From NCBI GenBank assembly GCA_900552155.1, contig URYU01000109.1:1-5819 (forward strand): a stretch of DNA of 5,819 bases, written 5' to 3'. The notes under the pieces were generated by a model. It was not told the DNA's origin and searched no databases. It was given only the letters and a program-made list of their open reading frames with translations. A program made the translations under genes and the position numbers. This DNA comes from an uncultured Collinsella sp. GTDB taxonomy: Bacteria > Actinomycetota > Coriobacteriia > Coriobacteriales > Coriobacteriaceae. Shown one piece after another: positions 1 to 3,896 of the stretch; within the stretch, counting starts at the first letter, position 1, and every line of letters begins with the position of its first letter.

Positions 1-148
1 CGTCGCTCATAATACGAAAGAGCTGAAGGAGCTCGGAGGACTCAGTTGCCATGCCGATGGCAAGCGCTTTTGGCGTGTGATATTTGCGCCAGTCGCGTGC
101 ATCACAAAAGTCCCTGACTTGTTCCGTCATGGCATCGAGCTTATCCAT
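1..148 (-). CDS. MazG-like nucleotide pyrophosphohydrolase, N-terminal part (cut by window edge)
   Basis: The reverse strand from an ATG at 148 reads 49 codons without a stop and runs off the window. The peptide starts MDKLDAMTEQVRDFCDARDW and continues with KYHTPKALAIGMATESSELL. The pattern RDW-x3-HxPKxLA followed by a helix with ExxELLxLF is typical of the short all-alpha MazG-like nucleotide pyrophosphohydrolases, which hydrolyse (often non-canonical) NTPs or dNTPs to the monophosphate and pyrophosphate in the cytoplasm. E36 and E39 would be the first half of the metal-binding site. The second half (an ExxD motif) should lie beyond the window, as these proteins usually have about 100-120 residues. 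A GGGAGG ribosome binding site (158-163) lies 9 nt before the ATG. An in-frame ATG at residue 7 is less well placed. The gene diverges from the small gene at 264. The family call is recognition from the N-terminus only. Confidence 0.72.
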   Translation of the reverse strand, partial: MDKLDAMTEQVRDFCDARDWRKYHTPKALAIGMATESSELLQLFRIMSD

Positions 149-179
149 CGTCCGCAACCTCCCTGATGTTCATTGTTTT

Positions 180-185
180 ATTATG
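180..185 (-). promoter_or_regulatory. Possible -10 box for the MazG-like gene
   Basis: On the reverse strand CATAAT (5 of 6 to TATAAT) lies about 30 nt before the start codon at 148, which would give a short leader containing the GGGAGG site. The hexamer 17 nt upstream (GTGCAA) matches the -35 consensus at only three positions, so the call is tentative. I found no convincing promoter for the opposite, plus-strand gene at 264 in the same intergenic region. Confidence 0.3.
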
Positions 186-263
186 GCCGTATCTGGGATT
201 TATTGCACATCATTTGGGGCGTGCGGTTTGTTCGGTCGCGATTGGCCGGCAGGAAGTTTCACC

Positions 264-455
264 ATGAAGATCGATGCCGATGTTGACCAGCTGCGCGAGA
301 GCCTGCTCGACCGCGCAGGGAGTGCGGCAGGCGCGGGCTTTCCGGCCGCCATGCTCGACGTGATGGATATCGAGGACGAGTCGCCCCAGGAGCTCCTATC
401 CCGAGCCGAACGCGAAGGCCTCGACCTCCGCGACTTTGCCGCCGACGATGACTAG
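264..455 (+). CDS. Small acidic protein of unknown function (63 aa)
   Basis: I do not recognise this protein. The chosen ATG at 264 is preceded by AGGAAG (251-256) 7 nt upstream. The frame stays open back to 84, but that longer version would overlap the divergent MazG-like gene and has no ribosome binding site. The 63-residue product has no signal peptide, membrane segment or cysteine. It is strongly acidic, with an alanine/glycine-rich stretch (AGSAAGAGFPAAMLD, residues 18-32), a helix-like middle (SPQELLSRAEREGLDL) and an acidic tail (FAADDD). The arrangement 'AGxGFPAAMLDVxDI....ELLxxAxxxGLDLRxF' looks like a small folded domain rather than random translation, and codon use is GC-rich like its neighbours. 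It could be a lineage-specific adaptor or regulator. No function can be assigned. It stands alone, followed by the non-coding block. Confidence 0.6.
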   Translation: MKIDADVDQLRESLLDRAGSAAGAGFPAAMLDVMDIEDESPQELLSRAEREGLDLRDFAADDD

Positions 456-456
456 G

Positions 457-474
457 GTAGCTAATTTGGGACGG
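457..474 (+). repeat. Direct repeat copy A (GTAGCTAATTTGGGACGG)
   Basis: This 18-base stretch matches the copy at 751-768 at 16 positions (T/C differences at 462/756 and 467/761). It begins two bases after the stop codon of the small gene. Unlike copy B it has no complementary GGCTAC downstream, so it cannot form the same hairpin. It may be one end of a repeated unit covering about 457-768, or simply one member of a dispersed intergenic motif. Confidence 0.5.
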
Positions 475-568
475 GGCGTCTGCACCCGCAGCTGCGCGAA
501 AATGCACGATAAGCCGTCGCAATGGAGTCTACTGACCTCGCGACTGTTCTATTTTGACTGCACGCTGG

Positions 569-691
569 CTAAGTGAGTAGGCTTTATTGGAAATCCTGAG
601 CACCCGACTAATTTGCTTCAACAAACCCGCAGGTCACAGACTTGTGTTTTGGAGACGTGGTCGGCGATTCGACAAAAGTCTACTCACTTAG
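569..691. repeat. About 123-bp element closed by 17-bp inverted ends
   Basis: CTAAGTGAGTAG at 569-580 is the exact reverse complement of 680-691. Allowing one mismatch the arms extend to 17 bp (569-585 with 675-691, both reading CTAAGTGAGTAG-N-CTTT). The interior can form further small helices: CCGAC (604-608) with GTCGG (660-664), TTTG (612-615) with CAAA (622-625), and CACA (635-638) with TGTG (643-646) around a four-base loop. This gives a closed multi-branch fold. No frame inside is protein-like: the reverse-strand frame from the TTG near the right arm stops after 13 codons. Such a layout fits either a MITE-like repeat or a structured RNA. No target-site duplication is obvious at the ends. 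Confidence 0.6.
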
Positions 692-750
692 TTTTGAGAG
701 ACGCTAATTGTCCGCAACGAGACCCCAGCCGGGGCGATTGATGCTCAAAT

Positions 751-772
751 GTAGCCAATTCGGGACGGCTAC
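751..772 (+). repeat. Direct repeat copy B with GTAGCC/GGCTAC hairpin
   Basis: Bases 751-768 repeat the motif at 457-474 with two differences. In this copy GTAGCC (751-756) can pair with GGCTAC (767-772) around a 10-base loop. It is followed within four bases by a second hairpin, so the two may act together. There is no T-run, so this is not a standard terminator. Confidence 0.5.
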
Positions 773-775
773 CCC

Positions 776-790
776 GCCCCTCTTAGGGGC
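776..790. other. GC-rich hairpin GCCCC-TCTTA-GGGGC
   Basis: A perfect 5-bp stem with a 5-base loop. A CCCC four bases to the left (772-775) and a GGGG at 797-800 could lengthen it with an internal loop. No U-tract follows on either strand, so at most it slows transcription or marks the edge of the repeat cluster. Function unknown. Confidence 0.45.
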
Positions 791-819
791 AAGGCAGGGG
801 CTGCGGTGACTTTACGCAC

Positions 820-846
820 AAAAAATGCCGGGTGTAAGATCCCGGC
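820..846 (-). terminator. Rho-independent terminator, minus strand
   Basis: Read on the reverse strand, GCCGGG (846-841) pairs with CCCGGC (832-827) around an 8-base loop, followed by one A and six Ts (825-820). This is a standard intrinsic terminator. It ends the left putative small RNA (start near 875). It is also the first intrinsic terminator that minus-strand transcription from the antiporter gene would meet, about 340 nt past that gene's stop codon, so it may serve both. Confidence 0.8.
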
Positions 847-875
847 TCTTGGAGGCCCCTCTTTTAGAGGGTACC
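820..875 (-). ncRNA. Putative small RNA, left member of a mirrored pair
   Basis: A predicted transcript of about 56 nt starts near 875 from a good promoter (882-910) and ends in the T-run of the terminator. It would carry a first hairpin CCCTC-TAAAA-GAGGG, a linker GCCTCCAAGA, then the GCCGGG/CCCGGC terminator stem. The same parts in the same order occur in the right copy (999-1054). Between the two, the fourth base pair of the first stem changes from C-G to T-A with pairing kept. The CCTCC in the linker is complementary to a Shine-Dalgarno sequence, so mRNA binding is a possible mode of action (inference). The alternative is that this is only the terminator region of the antiporter mRNA. No known RNA family is recognised. 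Confidence 0.45.
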
Positions 876-881
876 GATTTC

Positions 882-910
882 TTTATAGCATGAGATCGGA
901 CGGCTTTCAA
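882..910 (-). promoter_or_regulatory. Strong sigma-70-type promoter facing left
   Basis: On the reverse strand TTGAAA (910-905) and TATAAA (887-882) are separated by exactly 17 bases. The -10 is preceded by TGC, giving an extended -10. Each hexamer is close to consensus (4 of 6 and 5 of 6). Transcription would start near 875 and reach the terminator at 820-846. The -10 box lies inside the perfect inverted repeat, whereas the -35 box lies in the unique centre. Confidence 0.6.
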
Positions 911-983
911 ATGGCGCCATGTGGATGGGATGGGATGGCGCGCCTGATAAAGCCCTCAATGAATGGCATCTAACTAGCGTTCG

Positions 984-992
984 TGATATAAA
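984..992 (+). promoter_or_regulatory. Extended -10 box facing right (TGATATAAA)
   Basis: This is the mirror partner of the left promoter: the same TATAAA preceded by TGn. The hexamer 17 bases upstream (TGGCAT, 964-969) matches the -35 consensus poorly, so this promoter would be weaker or activator-dependent. Predicted start near 999. Confidence 0.4.
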
Positions 993-998
993 GAAATC

Positions 999-1054
999 GG
1001 TCATCTCAAAAGAGAGGGCTTCCAAGTGCCGGGGACGTTTTCCCCGGCTTTTTT
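999..1054 (+). ncRNA. Putative small RNA, right member of a mirrored pair
   Basis: This is the counterpart of the left RNA on the opposite strand, also about 56 nt. It has a short first hairpin (TCTC-AAAA-GAGA with an outer C-G after a mismatch), a linker GCTTCCAAGT, and a longer GCCGGGG/CCCCGGC terminator stem with six Ts. Loop bases differ freely from the left copy while stems stay paired, the pattern expected of a structured RNA. No plus-strand gene follows, since the next gene is convergent, so an attenuator controlling a downstream gene is unlikely. The promoter is weaker than the left one. Function unknown. Confidence 0.42.
1028..1054 (+). terminator. Rho-independent terminator, plus strand
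   Basis: GCCGGGG (1028-1034) pairs with CCCCGGC (1042-1048) around the loop ACGTTTT, and six Ts follow (1049-1054). It ends the right putative small RNA and would also stop any plus-strand readthrough from the small gene at 264-455 before it runs antisense into the antiporter gene. Confidence 0.85.
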
Positions 1055-1085
1055 CATTTCGGTGTCAATTCAAATGTTTTTCAAC

Positions 1086-1181
1086 CCATCCCCTCAATAA
1101 CTTGCGGTGAAATAGGGACTGAAATGGCTGTTCAGAAGCCTATTCAATCCCTATTTCACCGCAACTTATGGGTGGGGATGG
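1086..1181. repeat. 96-nt near-perfect hairpin abutting the antiporter stop codon
   Basis: TTGCGGTGAAATAGGGA (1102-1118) is the exact reverse complement of 1148-1164. Inward, pairing continues with three mismatches to GGCT (1126-1129) with AGCC (1137-1140), leaving a 7-base loop. Outward, AATAA-type pairs and then CCATCCCC (1086-1093) with GGGGATGG (1174-1181) close the base. In all about 39 base pairs form in a 96-base stretch. The structure ends at the base next to the antiporter's TAG (1182-1184). There is no U-run on either strand after it, so it is not a normal intrinsic terminator. It may protect the 3' end of the mRNA, act as a processing site, or be a palindromic dispersed repeat. Confidence 0.75.
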
Positions 1182-2783
1182 CTACGATGCCAGTGTGGCG
1201 ATGACGGCTTCGTCGCCGGCGTATATTAGGGTGTTGCCGTCGGGGATGATCGTTTGGCCGTCGCGCTTGAGCATCACCACGATAAAGGGGTGCTTGCCCT
1301 GCGGCACATCGCGAAGACGCTGGCCGGCCAGGCGACCGTGGGGGGTCACGGTGACCTCGCGCAGCGTAACCTCGGCACGCTCTTCAAACGTTGGCGCGGC
1401 CATCACCAGCAGGTCACCTTCCTCGATGACGGTATCGCCGTTGGGCAGCACCGGGTGCGCACCGTCGCGCAGCACCAAGACCACCAGCATGTCCGTCGCG
1501 CTGCCAATGTCCGCGAGCGAGCGTCCGGCAAACGGATGTCCAGCGCCCACCTTGAGCTTTACAAACGACATGCCGTCCTCGTCGCGGTAGTCGTTAAAGG
1601 TGCGGCGCACGTCGCCGGTCGCATCGATCATATCGAGCTTCTTCGCCACCGCCGGCAGCAGCGAGCCCTGCACCACAATGCTCGACACGGCAATCACAAA
1701 CACCAGGTCAAATAGGTTGTGTCCGCCGGGAACGCCGGCCACCACGGCAAAGAGACTAAAGACGACCGAAGCTGCTCCGCGCAGACCCGCCCAGCTTACG
1801 AGTGCAACCTGGCGAGGGTTCGTCCTAAACGGCGCCAGCAGCATGCCTACGGCGATGGGGCGGCTCGCAAAGAGCATAAACGCCATGAGTGCCAGGCCCG
1901 GTAGCAGCATTTGCGGCAGGCGTGCGGGTGTAACGAGCAGGCCCAGCAAAAAGAAGATGGTCATCTCTGCCATCTCGGTGAGGGTGTCAAAGAAGTGCGC
2001 CATCTCGACTTTGCCGGTGATGTCGCTGGCACCCAGCACAATGCCGGCCAGGTATACAGCCAAAAAGCCGTTGCCGCCCAGGTAGCTCGGCAGCGCGTAG
2101 GCGACGATGGCCACGGCGAACAAAAAGATGGTCTGCGCGTCCTTGGCCGTTGCGTGCGCGCGTTCAATCAGGCGGCCCGCCGCCCAGCCGATGGCAAGGC
2201 CCAGGCCCACGCCCAGGATAATCTGCTTGGCCAGCAGTGCGGGAATGTTGATGTCGCCGCCGGCCGCGAGTGTAGCGAGCACAGCGGTGAGCATGTAGGC
2301 GATGGGGTCGTTGGAGCCCGATTCGACCTCGAGCAGCGAGTCGGTGCCGCCCCTCAGCGAAAGGCTGTGCTCGCGCAGAACGCTAAAGACGCTGGCCGCG
2401 TCGGTGGACGCCACGACCGATCCCAGCAGCAGGCCGCCGATCCAGTCGAAACCCAGCACAAAGTGGGCGAATACGCCGGTGATGCCGGCAGTGATGACGA
2501 CGCCGAGCGTGCTCAGCAGCACTGCAGGTATGGCGACGGGCTTGGCGCGGTCGATGTTGGTGTTAAAGCCGCCGTAGAACATGATGAACAGCAGCGCCGT
2601 GCTGCAGACGGTTGCGGTGAGTGCGCAGCCGCTAAAGTCGATGTGCGCCGGGCCGTTGACGCCCAACAGCATGCCGAGCGCGATAAAGATGAGCAAGGTG
2701 GGGAAGGGGAGTTTTTTGCCGACGGGTTTGATGGTCAGGCACAAAATGATGACGAGGCCGATAAAGAGAAGGATCTGGTTCAT
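1182..2783 (-). CDS. K+(Na+)/H+ antiporter, CPA1/NhaP2 type, with C-terminal RCK_C domains
   Basis: This 533-residue integral membrane protein exchanges a monovalent cation for protons across the cytoplasmic membrane. Residues 1 to about 385 form roughly twelve hydrophobic segments. The CPA1 signature residues are present: STDAAS (126-131), ESGSNDP (154-160, with the N158-D159 pair of the ion site) and WAGLRGAASV (331-340). The soluble tail (about 402-533) holds two repeats with the RCK_C/TrkA-C pattern: GHPFAGRSLADIG...VLPNGDTVIEEGDLLVMA (about 415-462), then GRLAGQRLRDV...IIPDGNTLIYAGDEAVIAT (about 483-530). This resembles K+/H+ antiporters such as CvrA/NhaP2. In some CPA1/CPA2 transporters such domains bind c-di-AMP or other nucleotides, which is not shown here. 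AGGAG lies 12 nt before the ATG, rather far. The gene diverges from the phosphoesterase gene at 3037, and its stop codon touches a long hairpin. K+ versus Na+ preference cannot be read from sequence. Confidence 0.9.
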   Translation of the reverse strand: MNQILLFIGLVIILCLTIKPVGKKLPFPTLLIFIALGMLLGVNGPAHIDFSGCALTATVCSTALLFIMFYGGFNTNIDRAKPVAIPAVLLSTLGVVITAGITGVFAHFVLGFDWIGGLLLGSVVASTDAASVFSVLREHSLSLRGGTDSLLEVESGSNDPIAYMLTAVLATLAAGGDINIPALLAKQIILGVGLGLAIGWAAGRLIERAHATAKDAQTIFLFAVAIVAYALPSYLGGNGFLAVYLAGIVLGASDITGKVEMAHFFDTLTEMAEMTIFFLLGLLVTPARLPQMLLPGLALMAFMLFASRPIAVGMLLAPFRTNPRQVALVSWAGLRGAASVVFSLFAVVAGVPGGHNLFDLVFVIAVSSIVVQGSLLPAVAKKLDMIDATGDVRRTFNDYRDEDGMSFVKLKVGAGHPFAGRSLADIGSATDMLVVLVLRDGAHPVLPNGDTVIEEGDLLVMAAPTFEERAEVTLREVTVTPHGRLAGQRLRDVPQGKHPFIVVMLKRDGQTIIPDGNTLIYAGDEAVIATLAS

Positions 2784-2932
2784 GGATGGTGTCCGCTCCT
2801 GGGTGGTTGGCGTGGCACGGTCAGTTGTCTGCGGTTATTTGTACCCAAAGATGGTGGGTTTATGGGGTTGGATTGCGGGCATGCGCGATACCGTCATAGA
2901 CGGCTGCCGTCTTTGCCTCTGCACGGAAACCC

Positions 2933-2961
2933 TTTCCAGCTTTATTGCAACGGAGTACTAT
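2933..2961 (+). promoter_or_regulatory. Promoter for the metallophosphoesterase gene
   Basis: TTTCCA (2933-2938, 4 of 6) and TACTAT (2956-2961, 5 of 6) are 17 bases apart. The start would fall near 2968, giving a leader of about 69 nt. That leader contains the palindrome TTCAA-C-TTGAA (2976-2986) and a hairpin (2994-3018). The palindrome sits just after the start site, where a repressor could act (inference). Confidence 0.45.
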
Positions 2962-2993
2962 GGGTAACGTTTAAGTTCAACTTGAAGTTTTAG

Positions 2994-3018
2994 TTGCGGC
3001 ACCGGGCTTCGGCCGCAA
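2994..3018 (+). promoter_or_regulatory. Leader hairpin directly before the ribosome binding site
   Basis: TTGCGGC (2994-3000) pairs exactly with GCCGCAA (3012-3018) around an 11-base loop, ending four bases before the AAGGAG (3022-3027) of the phosphoesterase gene. There is no T-run, so it is not a terminator. It may stabilise the leader or influence translation. Confidence 0.45.
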
Positions 3019-3036
3019 TGCAAGGAGAGGCGTACC

Positions 3037-3876
3037 ATGGCGATCTATGTGACATCTGATGCTCACGGGCACGTGCGTGCGCTTGACGAGGCCCTGTCTA
3101 AGATCTCGTTGACGTACGACGACACGCTGTACGTGCTGGGCGACATGATCGATCGCGGGCCCGATCCGGTCGGCGTTATTAAGCTCGTGCGCTCGCTGCC
3201 CAACGCCCACGTGCTCAAGGGTAATCACGAGCAGATCATGCTCGATGCCATCATTGGTCAGGATCCGCTCGATGCCGAGACCTGGGATATCAACGGTGGC
3301 TGGACGACGCGCGAGCAGCTCAACGACATGGAATTTGAGGCATACGAGGAGCTCGTGCGATGGATGGCCGCGCTGCCGCTCTACGCGGTGGTCGAGACCG
3401 AGGAGCGCCCGTATCTGCTGGTACATGCTGGAATCGAGATGAAAGCGGCGCGCGCGTTTTTGCTTGAGCATGGCGTCGATTGTGCCGATGGCGTCGGAGC
3501 GGTGGGTGCCGATCGCGAGCTGCTGCAGCAGATGCTCGCGGTGCAGTCGTCCGATGACCTGCTATGGATTCGTCACGGCTATTGGGATGTGCCGACCGGG
3601 CTGCTTTCTGCCGAGGGCAAGGGCCCGGTCGTGGTGAGCGGTCACACGCCCACGGTATCGCTTGGGCGCTATTGCGAGGTCGGTGGTCTGGCGGGGCTCG
3701 ATGAGGAATCGGGACGCGGGCAGATCGTGCGCTTGGGCGGCGAGGACACTGCCGGCGTGCCCGATCGCATCGATATCGACTGCGCTGCCGCCACCGGCTC
3801 CGAGTTCGGTCGCGTGGGCATCCTGCGGCTCGATGATGGGGCGGAGTTCTACGCAAACATTCTTCCTGGCGAGTAA
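3037..3876 (+). CDS. PPP-type metallophosphoesterase (putative serine/threonine protein phosphatase)
   Basis: This 279-residue protein, predicted cytoplasmic, belongs to the calcineurin-like phosphoesterases. The full set of metal-site motifs is present in order: SDAHGH (7-12; D8, H10), GDMIDRGPDP (35-44; D36 and the D39-R40 pair), KGNHE (61-65; N63, H64), VHAG (129-132; H130) and SGHTP (201-205; H203). The GDxxDRG plus GNHE pattern is that of the PPP branch, which holds bacterial phosphoprotein phosphatases (PrpA/PrpE-like) and diadenosine tetraphosphatases. Which substrate applies here cannot be decided from sequence. The tail has the usual RIDIDC(A)A...LRLDDG strand pair (244-268). The start is clear: AAGGAGAGG lies just upstream of the ATG. 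There are no membrane segments or signal peptide. The gene diverges from the antiporter and converges on the flippase with 20 bp between stop codons and no evident terminator. Confidence 0.88.
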   Translation: MAIYVTSDAHGHVRALDEALSKISLTYDDTLYVLGDMIDRGPDPVGVIKLVRSLPNAHVLKGNHEQIMLDAIIGQDPLDAETWDINGGWTTREQLNDMEFEAYEELVRWMAALPLYAVVETEERPYLLVHAGIEMKAARAFLLEHGVDCADGVGAVGADRELLQQMLAVQSSDDLLWIRHGYWDVPTGLLSAEGKGPVVVSGHTPTVSLGRYCEVGGLAGLDEESGRGQIVRLGGEDTAGVPDRIDIDCAAATGSEFGRVGILRLDDGAEFYANILPGE

Positions 3877-3896
3877 TTAGCTGCTCCACGCTGCAA

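Larger units (their letters stand above)
820..1054. repeat. Inverted duplication with about 68-bp arms around a 99-bp centre
   Basis: The left arm (820-887) and the reverse complement of the right arm (987-1054) align along their whole length. The inner 15 bases (873-887 and 987-1001) are identical. Further out, CTTGGA, GCCC, CTCTTTT and the terminator stem match with few substitutions and one or two single-base gaps, and both arms end in a six-base A/T run. The centre (888-986) is not symmetric. It holds the palindromes ATGGCGCCAT (911-920) and GGCGCGCC (937-944), and three tandem GGATG units (923-937). No obvious target duplication flanks the structure and no recombinase lies in the window. 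Either strand transcribed through it could fold into a long hairpin. Confidence 0.75.
456..1181. other. Long structured intergenic block without a credible protein gene
   Basis: Between the small gene's stop codon and the antiporter's stop codon there are about 725 bases in which no frame on either strand has both a ribosome binding site and protein-like composition. The stretch is not empty. From left to right it holds a palindrome (CGCAGCTGCG, 487-496), an element closed by inverted repeats (569-691), a small GC hairpin (723-734), a GTAGCC hairpin inside a repeated motif (751-772), a GCCCC/GGGGC hairpin (776-790), a minus-strand intrinsic terminator (820-846), an inverted duplication (820-1054), a plus-strand terminator (1028-1054) and a very long hairpin (1086-1181). 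Base composition is lower in GC than in the flanking genes, as expected for non-coding DNA. The main pieces have separate entries. Confidence 0.75.

Noticed and set aside
84..263. An upstream extension of the small gene to an ATG at 84
   Set aside because: It would overlap the divergent MazG-like gene, reads a cysteine/serine-rich unlikely sequence and has no ribosome binding site, whereas 264 has one.
259..522. An 87-codon minus-strand frame opposite the small gene
   Set aside because: Arginine-rich shadow of the GC-rich plus-strand gene, with no plausible start signal.
923..937. Three tandem GGATG units as a possible slippage or regulator site
   Set aside because: Too short to separate from chance, and not in a coding region where slippage would matter. 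Kept only as part of the inverted duplication entry.
919..1110. A 63-codon plus-strand frame in the non-coding block
   Set aside because: It runs through the central segment, the right -10 box, the intrinsic terminator and half of the long hairpin. The peptide is not protein-like and lacks a ribosome binding site.
1911..2993. A 360-codon open frame on the plus strand opposite the antiporter gene
   Set aside because: Its composition (runs of Q, G, A, H and D) is that of an antisense frame in GC-rich code. It has no domain pattern and no ribosome binding site, and it overlaps a clear membrane transporter gene.
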